Shown in pieces: positions 54,512 through 63,992 of a stretch of 64,000 bases of DNA. Origin of the DNA: Confluentibacter flavum (lineage in GTDB: Bacteria; Bacteroidota; Bacteroidia; Flavobacteriales; Flavobacteriaceae). The notes under the pieces are model-generated. The model searched no databases and was not told where the DNA came from. It saw only the letters and a list, made by a program, of their open reading frames with translations. The stretch lies in assembly GCF_002843175.1 (NCBI RefSeq), contig NZ_PJEO01000014.1:186001-250000 (forward strand), read 5' to 3'. The translations under genes were made by a program, and so were the position numbers. The stretch's first letter is position 1. Every line of letters starts with the position of its first letter.

Positions 54512-56197
54512 GTGAGTATAAAAAAAACATATCTAAATATTAAAAGTGTAATTCCAAGCAATAAGAGAAGAAAAATAAAACACTTTATATACAAAAGTAT
54601 ATTATTTGCCTTTTTAGATTTAATCTCTATTTCCTTACTGATTCCTGTAATAATTTTACTTTTTAATCCTGAAAAAATTAAAGAATTAAGTTTTAAGTAT
54701 TTTTCTTTCGATTTAAATATATCTACTTTACAAGTTCAAGTTTTTTTAGGATCATTAATCCTTTTTTATTTAGTTAAAATTATTTTACAAACAAAATTCA
54801 ATACGTCTTTATATGTTTTCTTTTATTATTTATCTACAGAAATAACAATTGAAAGCACCAATAATTTTGTTTTTCAAAGCTATACCAAACATCAACATTT
54901 GAATAAAGGGAAAATCATTCAAGATATCAATACAATACCTGAAGATTTTAGTTGCAAATTCCTATTATCATTTGTGAATCTAATTACTGAAACAATTGTC
55001 TTATTTCTTATTTTAGTTGTTCTTCTAATTGCTTATTTTAAACTAACCTTAATTGCTGTGCTTGTCCTTTTTCTTTTGGCAGTATTGATGTATTTAAACA
55101 AAAAAAAACAATTAAACCTAATAAATTCTATTTATAAAGAATCACAAGCAAAGTCAAATTCAGAATTATTAAATATCTTAAATGGTTATTTAGAAATTAG
55201 AAACTCCGGGAATTATCCAATCTTTTTAGAACGCTTTAAAAAAGAAAAAAAGATCCTTAACGAAGTTACAGGACGATTAATCTCTTTCAATTCAAATTAT
55301 AGTAAGTACCTAGAATTTGCATTAATAATATCGTTAGTGCTGTTTACAATAATAAATTTTGGCAATAAAGACACCATTATACTGTTAACAATTTTTGGAA
55401 CTTCAAGCTTAAGATTAATTCCTTCAATCAGTAAAATACTAAGTGCTTTAACATTGATAAAAACTTACAGGTACTCGTTAGATATTTTATTGAGTCATGA
55501 ACAAAATAATGTGATTAATAATCTCAAAATAAATTATGAAAGTCAATTCAAATTAGAAAACATAAGCTTTGATTATGATGGTAACTCTATTCTAGAAAAT
55601 ATAAATCTAACAATAGACAAAGGTTCTTTTATTGGTATAAAAGGTGATTCTGGCATAGGAAAAACAACATTATTATATATCATCTTAGGAATCATCAAGC
55701 CTAAAAAAGGAAATTGTTTTATTGATAAAACAAGAATTGAAAATTATGATTTCTTGCCTTTCGCTAATTATGTGCCACAACAACCTTTTCTCTTCAACGG
55801 AACCATTATTGAAAACATAGTTTTAGGGCAAAACCCTAATGAAATAGATTATAATTATATCTATTATTTATGTAAAAAGTTGGAATTACATGTAATTATT
55901 GGCAAAATGGATAATGAATATGAAACAGAAATCGCTCTTGAAAGTTCTCGTCTTTCAGGTGGACAAAAACAACGTTTAGCATTAGTAAGAGCTTTATATA
56001 CAAGACCTTCATTATTAATTCTAGATGAAGCAACGAATCAACAAGATAAGCATTTAGAAAAAGTCATCTTTGATTTTTTAAGTGAAATAAATCAAAAAGA
56101 TAATACAACTATATTATCTGTATCACATGACGATGATAATGACATTTTTTATAAAAACATTTATAAAATAGAAAATAGGAATTTAACACTTTTATAA
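54512..56197 (+). CDS. ABC exporter, fused permease-ATPase (lipid/peptide type)
   Basis: Half-transporter of 561 residues beginning with GTG, 2 bases after the previous stop. Six membrane spans in the first ~320 residues, then the ATPase: Walker A GDSGIGKTT, Q-loop YVPQQPF, signature SRLSGGQKQR and Walker B LLILDEAT. It belongs to the MsbA/PglK-like exporters. Context suggests it flips or exports the product of the radical SAM/methyltransferase genes, perhaps lipid-linked. It is directly abutted by a glycosyltransferase gene. Confidence 0.9.
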   Translation: MSIKKTYLNIKSVIPSNKRRKIKHFIYKSILFAFLDLISISLLIPVIILLFNPEKIKELSFKYFSFDLNISTLQVQVFLGSLILFYLVKIILQTKFNTSLYVFFYYLSTEITIESTNNFVFQSYTKHQHLNKGKIIQDINTIPEDFSCKFLLSFVNLITETIVLFLILVVLLIAYFKLTLIAVLVLFLLAVLMYLNKKKQLNLINSIYKESQAKSNSELLNILNGYLEIRNSGNYPIFLERFKKEKKILNEVTGRLISFNSNYSKYLEFALIISLVLFTIINFGNKDTIILLTIFGTSSLRLIPSISKILSALTLIKTYRYSLDILLSHEQNNVINNLKINYESQFKLENISFDYDGNSILENINLTIDKGSFIGIKGDSGIGKTTLLYIILGIIKPKKGNCFIDKTRIENYDFLPFANYVPQQPFLFNGTIIENIVLGQNPNEIDYNYIYYLCKKLELHVIIGKMDNEYETEIALESSRLSGGQKQRLALVRALYTRPSLLILDEATNQQDKHLEKVIFDFLSEINQKDNTTILSVSHDDDNDIFYKNIYKIENRNLTLL

Positions 56198-57250
56198 ATG
56201 ACTAAAAAATTATTATTCATTACTCCTTTATTTCCTGAAAATGACAAAGAAGATCACAAAGTGCCGTTTGTAAGTCAATTTTCTACTGCTTTTACCGAAA
56301 ACACAAACGTAGAGGTAGATTTAATTAGCCTATTTTTTCCAAAATCGAGACCTTACAAGTATAACACTATAAATGTATATCCCATTGGAAGTGGTTTCAA
56401 AAGATATTACGTATTCTTACCTTATTTAATAAAGGCTATTTATAAAGGCTTTATACTTTGTAAAAAGAACAAGTATGATGGTATTTTATGCTTTTGGTAT
56501 AGAGAAAGTAGTTTGCTTGGAAAGATATTATCTTCTATTTTCAAAATAAAACTACGCGTTTGGATGCTAGGCCAAGATGCCAAGTCAACTAATAAATACC
56601 CAAAGCTATTAAAACTATCAGGTGAAGAAATAATAATGCTTTCCGAACATCAAAAATTAATATTTTTAAATGACCATCATGTTGAAGCAAAACGAATTGC
56701 TAATGCATCAATTGATATTAGAAAATTTCCTCAATTGAATACTGGCAATAGAGAAATCACCATTTTAGGTGTTGGTAATTTAAGTGATTTAAAAAATTAT
56801 TCTCTTTTTATTGATATTCTATCTATTATAAAAAAAGAGTTTAAAGATGTAAAAGCCGTCATTTGTGGGGCCAACAGAGGTGATAAAGCCAATCTTGAAA
56901 AAAAAATAAATGCTTTAGATTTACAAGACAACATTCTATTTACAGGAAGTATTTCCCAAAAAGAAGTTTTAGAATACATGAATAATGCTAAAATATTTCT
57001 ACACACATCAAAATTTGAAGGTAGTGGTACAGTTTTACACGAAGCTCTCTATGCCGGTTGTAATGTAGTAAGTACAATTCCAATAGAAAACCCGAGACAT
57101 ATTGAAGATTCTTTTTTCTATAGTACTAACAAAACAGAACTAGAAAACAGAATATTAACAGTTTTAAAAAGTGATTTTAAAGCTAAAAGAATTGAAAAAT
57201 TTAAAATGGAAGATACTGTAAAGGAAGTTTATGATTCTTTTTATAATTAA
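56198..57250 (+). CDS. Glycosyltransferase family 4
   Basis: GT-B enzyme of 350 residues. N-terminal FITPLFPENDKEDHKVPFV; C-terminal ILGVGNLSDLKNYSLF and the donor site HTSKFEGSGTVLHEALYAGC with the E(x7)E acidic pattern. It starts on the base after the exporter stop. Its own stop codon TAA is also the left target-site copy of the MITE-like element. Likely adds a sugar to the operon's product or to a nearby surface glycan. Confidence 0.88.
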   Translation: MTKKLLFITPLFPENDKEDHKVPFVSQFSTAFTENTNVEVDLISLFFPKSRPYKYNTINVYPIGSGFKRYYVFLPYLIKAIYKGFILCKKNKYDGILCFWYRESSLLGKILSSIFKIKLRVWMLGQDAKSTNKYPKLLKLSGEEIIMLSEHQKLIFLNDHHVEAKRIANASIDIRKFPQLNTGNREITILGVGNLSDLKNYSLFIDILSIIKKEFKDVKAVICGANRGDKANLEKKINALDLQDNILFTGSISQKEVLEYMNNAKIFLHTSKFEGSGTVLHEALYAGCNVVSTIPIENPRHIEDSFFYSTNKTELENRILTVLKSDFKAKRIEKFKMEDTVKEVYDSFYN

Positions 57251-57413
57251 GAGTCTGTTTAAGTTTTATCCTTTGGCTCTTTTATGTGCCTTTTTCCGCC
57301 ATACATCAGCTATTTTTCGGTTCATAGCTATGGCTATGAATCTCAAAACACCTTCGTCTGACAAAAAAATACCCTATAAAACATTCCAAAAACAAAATTT
57401 AAACAGTCTCTAA
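57248..57413. mobile_element. MITE-like element, IS5-type ends (160 bp plus TAA duplications)
   Basis: Terminal inverted repeats GAGTCTGTTTAAGTTTT (57251-57267) and its complement (57394-57410) match at 15 of 17 bases. The flanking TAA at 57248-57250 and 57411-57413 is a 3-base target duplication. An internal palindrome TTCATAGC/GCTATGAA lies at 57321-57340. There is no transposase; a 60-codon reading frame through it is an artefact. GAG ends and TNA-type duplications resemble IS5-group elements (IS427/IS1031), which could mobilise it in trans. Both flanking stop codons are preserved. Confidence 0.78.
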
Positions 57414-58447
57414 CGTAATTTATTAATTGCTTGTATTCTTTTTTGTTTTAAAAATTTGAAAATTTGATTCGATAAATCCCATCCTAAAAAGCGATGTATT
57501 TCTAATAATTGTAATTGTAGCTTATCTTTAATTGAAAGACTAATATTTTCATCCTTAAGCACTTTTTTAAAGGTCATTAAAGTATCGTAAAAAATTTTTC
57601 TAACATGGTTTAGGTTTATAATATAGTCTTTATCAATAACTTGAAATAAATAATTACTAACAATCACATCTAAATAATGTTTAGCAATTTTATTTTTTAA
57701 TTTACTTTTGCCTTGGTATTTTTTAAGAGTACTAAGTTCTAATTCAAATACTCTTTGATAATCTAAAATCCGTTTTTCCTCAAGCACTCTCCTTGTTATT
57801 GATGTATCTCTTTTATGTATTTTTAAAAGACTTTCTTTTATTAAATAAGCATTAGATGCTAAAAACAAATATTCGAATAAATAAGGGGTATCTTCAAACC
57901 ATATTCCCTTAACAAACTTAATCCTCTTTGCTATATCAGATTTATATATTTTACCCCAAACCGTCTCAGAAATCCCATATGAAAACATCTGTGGAATTAA
58001 TTCGCTCGTCCTTTTAATATCTTTCAAATTATCTTTCCAACCAGAAACAAACTCAACATCTCCATTTTTATTTATAACTGAAAATCTGCACAACACCAAA
58101 TCTGACTTTTCTTTTATTATTTTATCGATGCAAATACTAATCATCTCTTTTTCTAACTCATCGTCAGCATCCAAAAAAGTCACATACTCTCCTTTTATTG
58201 CACTCAATCCATGATTCCTAGCTTCACTTAGACCGCTGTTTTTAATAGTAAAAATTTTAATATTTTCAAAATACGGCTCAAACTTTTCAGCTATTTGTAA
58301 AGAATTATCAGTAGATCCATCATTTATTAAAACAACTTCTAAATTCTTATAAATCTGATTTTTAACCGACTCCAAACATCTTGCCAACAATTTTTCTTCA
58401 TTATAAAAAGTGATAATTATTGACACAAGTGGTTCATCATGCTTCAT
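57410..58447 (-). CDS. Glycosyltransferase family 2
   Basis: GT-A enzyme of 345 residues: VSIIITFYNEEKLLARCLESV, nucleotide-sugar contact VLINDGSTDNS and the DxD-like motif FLDADDELE. The C-terminal ~100 residues are helical and basic. Its stop codon TAG uses the last base of the MITE-like element plus the TA of the duplication; without the element the stop would still be TAA. It overlaps the nucleoside phosphorylase gene by 11 bases. Acceptor unknown. Confidence 0.9.
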   Translation of the reverse strand: MKHDEPLVSIIITFYNEEKLLARCLESVKNQIYKNLEVVLINDGSTDNSLQIAEKFEPYFENIKIFTIKNSGLSEARNHGLSAIKGEYVTFLDADDELEKEMISICIDKIIKEKSDLVLCRFSVINKNGDVEFVSGWKDNLKDIKRTSELIPQMFSYGISETVWGKIYKSDIAKRIKFVKGIWFEDTPYLFEYLFLASNAYLIKESLLKIHKRDTSITRRVLEEKRILDYQRVFELELSTLKKYQGKSKLKNKIAKHYLDVIVSNYLFQVIDKDYIINLNHVRKIFYDTLMTFKKVLKDENISLSIKDKLQLQLLEIHRFLGWDLSNQIFKFLKQKRIQAINKLR

Positions 58448-59192
58448 ATTTTGTAGCTATTATTTTCTCAATTGTTTTTTTTAAGACCAAGTTAATTTCA
58501 CTTTTATTCTTTGGTTGATTCCAAGTAAGATTTGATATAGAATCTGCTGATACAACGATACAAAGTGCATTCAATTTATAAAACTCAGCAAAAGCGTAAA
58601 TTGAAGCACATTCCATATCAACATGAGTTACATTTTTTCCTTTAAAATAAGTTAATAGCGTTTTGGTTTCTCTAAATGGCGCATCAGTACTCCAACATAT
58701 ACTTTTTTTATAGTTTAATTCTTTTACAAAAAATTCAAACCACTTCTCTTTTTTAGGTTGAAAAGAATCTTTATCCGAATATAAATAAGATGATCCTGTA
58801 GTCGAAAACGCATTATTTATAATAAACACCTTTTCTTCAACTTCATCTTTTAACAAGCCCGCTAAGCCTATAAAAATAAAATTCTCTACTCCAAAAGCCC
58901 TCAACTCTTCCATTAATCCTATTATTGCAGGAGCGCCATTACCAAACTCAGAACAATAGACGTAATTTTCATCTAAAATATAATTCTGCCCGAATAATCC
59001 TTTTAGTTTCTTGCTGAAAATTCGTTGCTTTTTACTCAAAAGGAAACGACTTAACGATAATATTGCTGTTTTAGGTAAGGTTTCAAAATTGTAATTCTTG
59101 TTGCTTTTTTTCCATGCAACAATATCTAAAATATCAAGTATCGATTTTTCTTTATAAAACTCTTTATTTCTTTTTAATTCGGTAAATTCCAT
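58437..59192 (-). CDS. Nucleoside phosphorylase-family protein (PNP/UDP type)
   Basis: Protein of 251 residues resembling uridine/purine nucleoside phosphorylases: phosphate-site region ENFIFIGLAGLL, SSYLYSDKDSFQP, WSTDAPFRET and the substrate loop VDMECASIYAFAE. These enzymes split nucleosides to base and pentose-1-phosphate. Here it overlaps a glycosyltransferase gene, unusual for a salvage enzyme, so it may supply or consume a nucleoside-linked sugar. The normal N-terminal GD motif is weak. Confidence 0.82.
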   Translation of the reverse strand: MEFTELKRNKEFYKEKSILDILDIVAWKKSNKNYNFETLPKTAILSLSRFLLSKKQRIFSKKLKGLFGQNYILDENYVYCSEFGNGAPAIIGLMEELRAFGVENFIFIGLAGLLKDEVEEKVFIINNAFSTTGSSYLYSDKDSFQPKKEKWFEFFVKELNYKKSICWSTDAPFRETKTLLTYFKGKNVTHVDMECASIYAFAEFYKLNALCIVVSADSISNLTWNQPKNKSEINLVLKKTIEKIIATKYEA

Positions 59193-59248
59193 TGAAAATT
59201 ACAATTTAACCTTTGTATATTGCAATGTAGCATTATTTTAATATTTAT

Positions 59249-59905
59249 ATGAAAGTTTTTGGCATAGGTCTCAATAAAACAGGCACAAAATCTCTGTCAA
59301 AGGCATTAACTATTCTAGGCTATAGGGATAGCCTTGCTTTAGATTGGGAGTTGCGGTACACAAAATCTGAAAACAGATGGGAGTTGACAAAATTTTGGTA
59401 CGAAAATAATTTAGACCCCATTATTTCATTAGCTAAAACCAAAAACAATTTTGAAGATTGGCCCTGGCCTTTGGTTTACAAGGACATGTATCAAGAATTT
59501 AATGATGCTAAATTTATTCTTACCATTAGGAAGTCTCCTGAAGTTTGGTACAACAGCTTATGTAAACATGCCAAAACAATATCTGATAATAAGTTTGAAA
59601 AACTCATTTATGGATATTATATGCCTCATGATTTTAAAAAAGAACATATTGACTTCTACAACAACCACAATAAGTCTGTTATCGATTTTTTCAATAAAAA
59701 TGCGCCTGAAAAACTACTTGTTATGTGTTTTGAAGAAGGTGATGGCTGGGAGAAGCTATGTGGCTTTTTAAACCAAAAAAACAACAACTCTGAGTTTCCT
59801 CACGTTAATGATTCCAACAGCCGAGAATTAATCTATAATAAGTACTTAATAAAAATGGTGCGTTTCTATAGAAGTCTTAAAAAAAACAGAAATCGTAGTA
59901 AGTAA
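59249..59905 (+). CDS. Sulfotransferase family protein
   Basis: Protein of 218 residues with the PAPS 5'-phosphosulfate loop GLNKTGTKSL at 7-16 and the 3'-phosphate-binding strand KFILTIRKSPEVWYNSL near 92-108. No signal peptide, so it acts in the cytoplasm. It likely adds sulfate to a glycan or lipid made by neighbouring glycosyltransferases. It is flanked by minus-strand genes and ends 3 bases from the convergent glycosyltransferase stop. Confidence 0.86.
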   Translation: MKVFGIGLNKTGTKSLSKALTILGYRDSLALDWELRYTKSENRWELTKFWYENNLDPIISLAKTKNNFEDWPWPLVYKDMYQEFNDAKFILTIRKSPEVWYNSLCKHAKTISDNKFEKLIYGYYMPHDFKKEHIDFYNNHNKSVIDFFNKNAPEKLLVMCFEEGDGWEKLCGFLNQKNNNSEFPHVNDSNSRELIYNKYLIKMVRFYRSLKKNRNRSK

Positions 59906-59908
59906 TTT

Positions 59909-61015
59909 TCAATTTAACCTGCTTTCTAAAGTTTCAAAAATTGATTTTATATCTTCCCCAATAGCCCTAAAAGAAAGTTTTCTTTCAAACTGTTCCAAAA
60001 CTTTCTGTTGCATTTCAATTGTATCTGTACTTACTGCCTTTTTTAAGCTTTCAAACAACTCATCGTCATTCTCTGGAGTAAACATAAAGGCACAATTACT
60101 TTTATCAGTCATATATTGAAAAGGCGGAATGTTTGTAATAATTGGGATACATCCACATGCCATAGCCTCTGAAAGTGCATAACCACTACCTTCATAATGT
60201 GAACCTAATATAAAAAACTCGTTTTCGTTATAGATTTCTTCTAATAAATGATGTTCTACATATCCTTTTACTATAACGCCTTTTTTTAATTTTTCACTAC
60301 TTAATATCAAATCTTGAACTTGTAATAACAAATGATTCTCATGAAAAATCATTGTTAAAATGGCATTCACCTCAATATTAAGAAAACGTTCGAATGCTTT
60401 TAAAATGGTTAATGGGTCTTTATTGGCATCTAATCTTCCAACCCAAAGAAAAGTATTTGGCTTACGTTTTTCATTTCCAGAAAATTTAAAATAAGTCGAA
60501 CCTTCCATTACAGAAAAAATTTTACTCTTAGTAAGAATATTATTTTCATACCAAGGTTTAGCATTTTCGATACCTGTAAATAAATAACCATCAATAAATC
60601 TATCAGCAATTTTATAAATATATTTTTTAATCCCTTTAGGTTTAGGAGCAAAACCATTGCTTTGTAAAAGAATTTTAGATTTAGGAAGTATCATTTTTAA
60701 AAAGACTAAATAATGTACAAAGCCAAAACCATGCACTAAAATATAATCTGGTTGCAAAGACTTTATAAACCAGTTAAATCGAAAAGGAATCATCCATTTC
60801 TTTAATTTTTTCCCTTTAAACAAGAATGCTTTTAAAGGTTTGTCTTCTGAAAACGAACTATATTCGGTTGTTCTTGCAACAAAATATAAATTAAAAGAAG
60901 TTGCCAGTTTTTCAAGATATCCTACAGTACTATAACATTTCTTCAAAACCTCTTCTGGTTTTTTAAAAGAAAATGTAACATAAAACAGGTCAACAAAAAT
61001 TTTATCCTTACTCAT
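59909..61015 (-). CDS. Glycosyltransferase family 4
   Basis: GT-B enzyme of 368 residues. N-terminal FVDLFYVTFSFKKPEEVL, central TFLWVGRLDANKDPLTIL and donor site LGSHYEGSGYALSEAMACGCIP with the two conserved glutamates. Probably assembles a cell-surface glycan with the neighbouring family 2 enzyme and sulfotransferase. It is 90 bases from the carB stop, with a terminator between. Confidence 0.88.
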   Translation of the reverse strand: MSKDKIFVDLFYVTFSFKKPEEVLKKCYSTVGYLEKLATSFNLYFVARTTEYSSFSEDKPLKAFLFKGKKLKKWMIPFRFNWFIKSLQPDYILVHGFGFVHYLVFLKMILPKSKILLQSNGFAPKPKGIKKYIYKIADRFIDGYLFTGIENAKPWYENNILTKSKIFSVMEGSTYFKFSGNEKRKPNTFLWVGRLDANKDPLTILKAFERFLNIEVNAILTMIFHENHLLLQVQDLILSSEKLKKGVIVKGYVEHHLLEEIYNENEFFILGSHYEGSGYALSEAMACGCIPIITNIPPFQYMTDKSNCAFMFTPENDDELFESLKKAVSTDTIEMQQKVLEQFERKLSFRAIGEDIKSIFETLESRLN

Positions 61016-61073
61016 ATAATAAAACTAAAGTAAGAATTAGTTTTGTATATACTTAAAATCCCTTAAAAGAAAA

Positions 61074-61096
61074 AGGCTAACCTTTTAGATTAGCCT
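61074..61096 (-). terminator. Terminator downstream of carB
   Basis: Stem AGGCTAA (61074-61080) with TTAGCCT (61090-61096). Read on the minus strand it is followed by a T-rich run (TTTTTCTTTT). It lies 10 bases past the carB stop. Confidence 0.6.
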
Positions 61097-61105
61097 CTTC
61101 TATTT

Positions 61106-63958
61106 TTATTTATTAAGATACATTTTTCGTCTGGAATATAACTCGTAAAACTCATCGTCTTTTAAGCTATCTATAAACAAAATGCTTTCACCGGTACTTT
61201 TCATTTCGGGACCCAATTTCTTATTGACATTATGAAACTTATTAAACGAAAATACTGGCTGCTTAATAGCATACCCTTTTAATTGTGGATTAAAGGTAAA
61301 ATCCTTTACTTTCTTTTCGCCTAACATCACTTTTGTAGCATAGTTTACATAAGGTTCGCCATAAGCTTTTGCAATAAAAGGAACGGTACGGGATGCCCTT
61401 GGATTAGCTTCTATTATATAAACTAAATCATCTTTAATGGCAAATTGAATATTAATCAATCCAACCGTATTTAATGCTAAAGCAATTTTCTTGGTATGAT
61501 CTTTTATTTGTTGCATCACCAAATCACCTAAATTAAATGGTGGTAACATGGCATTACTATCACCAGAATGGATACCACAAGGTTCAATATGTTCCATGAT
61601 ACCTATAATGTAAACATCCTCACCATCACAAATGGCATCAGCTTCTGCTTCTATCGCACCTTCTAAATAATGGTCTAATAGCAACTGATTTCCTGGCATT
61701 TGGCTCAACAAATCCACCACATGCTTCTCGAGATCTTGTTTATTAATGACAATCTTCATGCCTTGTCCACCAAGTACATAAGACGGTCTCACTAATATTG
61801 GGAAATCCAACACATCAGCAATTGCAGCAGCTTCATCTGCGGTTGTAGCGATATCAAATTGAGGATACGGAATGTTGTTTTCTTTCAATAAATTAGAAAA
61901 ATGTCCTCTATCTTCAGCCAAATCCAAGGATTCATAGCTAGTTCCTATAATTTTAATGCCGTATTTGGTTAATTTTTCGGCAAGTTTCAATGCGGTTTGT
62001 CCGCCCAACTGAACAATAACGCCTTCTGGCTTTTCATGTTTGATGATGTCGTAGATATGTTCCCAAAATACAGGTTCAAAATACAATTTATCGGCGATAT
62101 CAAAATCCGTTGAAACCGTTTCTGGATTGCAGTTAATCATAATGGTTTCGTAACCACACTCGGCAGCTGCCAAAACGCCATGAACACAGCAATAATCAAA
62201 CTCGATACCTTGTCCGATTCGGTTAGGTCCTGAGCCTAATACAATAATTTTTTTCTTGTCGGTAACCACACTTTCATTATCTGCATAACGGTGTCCGTCT
62301 GCCGTTTCCATATCGCTTTCAAACGTTGAGTAGTAATATGGGGTTTGTGCTTTAAATTCGGCTGCACAGGTATCAACCAACTTGTAAACTCTATTGACAC
62401 CAAATTCTTCACGTTTATTGTAAACCTGACTTTCTAAACAGCCCAACATGTGCGCAATTTGTCTATCGCCATAACCTTTTTGTTTGGCTTCTAATAACAA
62501 ATCCTTTTGAATGGTATCTATTTTATACGTAGAAATTTCTTTTTGTAACAGGAACAATTCTTCATACTGCTTTAAAAACCACATATCTATTTTTGTGATT
62601 TCATGAATTCTACTTAACGGAATTCCCATAGCAATAGCATCATAAATGATAAAGACACGATCCCATGATGCATTGGTAAGTTTTTCTATAATTTGATTGT
62701 AATCTTTATTCTCTTTTCCATCAGCTCCTAACCCATTTCGTTTAATCTCAAGGGATTGCGCTGCTTTATGAAGTGCTTCTTGAAAAGAACGACCAATACC
62801 CATAACCTCTCCAACGGATTTCATTTGAAGTCCCAACGTTCTATCAGAACCCTCAAATTTATCGAAGTTCCAACGTGGTATTTTTACAATAACGTAATCT
62901 AAAGTCGGTTCAAATAACGCCGAAGTTGATTTTGTAATTTGGTTTTGAAGTTCATCTAAATGATAACCTAATGCTAATTTTGCAGCAATTTTTGCAATAG
63001 GATATCCAGTAGCTTTACTTGCCAATGCAGATGAACGTGACACACGAGGATTGATTTCAATAGCGATTATATCTTCTTTTTCATCTGGTGATATTGCAAA
63101 CTGAACGTTACAACCACCGGCAAAATCACCGATACTACGCATCATATGGATAGCCATATCACGCATTTTTTGATACGTTTTATCACTCAACGTCATAGCT
63201 GGAGCAACGGTAATGGAATCACCTGTATGGATTCCAATCGGATCCATATTTTCTATGGAACAGATGATAACCACATTATCATTGGAGTCTCTAAGCAACT
63301 CTAACTCAAATTCTTTCCAGCCAATTAAAGCCTTATCAATCATAACTTCATGAATTGGAGATACCTCTAACCCACGCGTTAATAACTCATCAAAGTCCTC
63401 TTCTCTATGCACGAAAGAAGCCCCTGCTCCACCCAAAGTGAAAGAGGCTCGAATTATTAAAGGGAACCCAAATTCTTGAGCAATTTCTTTTCCTTTTAAG
63501 TAAGAAGTCGCCGTGGCTTGAGGCGCCATAGGAATGCCTATTTTAAGCATCAATTCCCTAAATTTCTCTCTATCTTCCGTAATATTTATGGCGTCGATAT
63601 CTACACCAATAATATCTACATTAAAATCCTTCCAAATTCCTTTTTCATCAGCTTCAATACATAAATTTAGTGCGGTTTGGCCTCCCATGGTTGGTAAAAC
63701 GGCATCAATTTGTGGGTGTTCTTTTAAAATTTTAATAATTGATTTGGTTGTAAGAGGCAACAAATACACATGATCGGCCATCGTTGGATCTGTCATGATA
63801 GTTGCTGGATTGGAATTTATAAGTATCGTTTCAATTCCATCTTCCTTAAGCGACCTTAAAGCTTGAGTTCCTGAATAATCAAATTCGCATGCTTGTCCAA
63901 TAATAATAGGACCTGAACCAATAATTAAAATAGATTTTAGTTGTGAATTTTTTGGCAT
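61106..63958 (-). CDS. carB: Carbamoyl-phosphate synthase large subunit
   Basis: Enzyme of 950 residues making carbamoyl phosphate for pyrimidine and arginine synthesis, using ammonia from CarA. Two ATP-grasp halves are seen: GSGPIIIGQACEFDYSGTQA in the first and GSGPNRIGQGIEFDYC in the second, with REFLL/KEFELE and NIQFAI blocks in each. E. coli CarB is about 1073 residues; here the C-terminal ~120-residue MGS-like allosteric domain is missing, as the protein ends at FYELYSRRKMYLNK. This lower length is usual in Flavobacteriaceae as far as I know. carA is not adjacent within the window. Confidence 0.96.
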   Translation of the reverse strand: MPKNSQLKSILIIGSGPIIIGQACEFDYSGTQALRSLKEDGIETILINSNPATIMTDPTMADHVYLLPLTTKSIIKILKEHPQIDAVLPTMGGQTALNLCIEADEKGIWKDFNVDIIGVDIDAINITEDREKFRELMLKIGIPMAPQATATSYLKGKEIAQEFGFPLIIRASFTLGGAGASFVHREEDFDELLTRGLEVSPIHEVMIDKALIGWKEFELELLRDSNDNVVIICSIENMDPIGIHTGDSITVAPAMTLSDKTYQKMRDMAIHMMRSIGDFAGGCNVQFAISPDEKEDIIAIEINPRVSRSSALASKATGYPIAKIAAKLALGYHLDELQNQITKSTSALFEPTLDYVIVKIPRWNFDKFEGSDRTLGLQMKSVGEVMGIGRSFQEALHKAAQSLEIKRNGLGADGKENKDYNQIIEKLTNASWDRVFIIYDAIAMGIPLSRIHEITKIDMWFLKQYEELFLLQKEISTYKIDTIQKDLLLEAKQKGYGDRQIAHMLGCLESQVYNKREEFGVNRVYKLVDTCAAEFKAQTPYYYSTFESDMETADGHRYADNESVVTDKKKIIVLGSGPNRIGQGIEFDYCCVHGVLAAAECGYETIMINCNPETVSTDFDIADKLYFEPVFWEHIYDIIKHEKPEGVIVQLGGQTALKLAEKLTKYGIKIIGTSYESLDLAEDRGHFSNLLKENNIPYPQFDIATTADEAAAIADVLDFPILVRPSYVLGGQGMKIVINKQDLEKHVVDLLSQMPGNQLLLDHYLEGAIEAEADAICDGEDVYIIGIMEHIEPCGIHSGDSNAMLPPFNLGDLVMQQIKDHTKKIALALNTVGLINIQFAIKDDLVYIIEANPRASRTVPFIAKAYGEPYVNYATKVMLGEKKVKDFTFNPQLKGYAIKQPVFSFNKFHNVNKKLGPEMKSTGESILFIDSLKDDEFYELYSRRKMYLNK

Positions 63959-63992
63959 GTTTACTGTTTAAATAGTGTGTTTTAGTATGTTA

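Noticed and set aside
57231-57413. 60-codon plus-strand reading frame after the glycosyltransferase
   Set aside because: It overlaps the glycosyltransferase end and runs through the MITE-like element; no coding signature.
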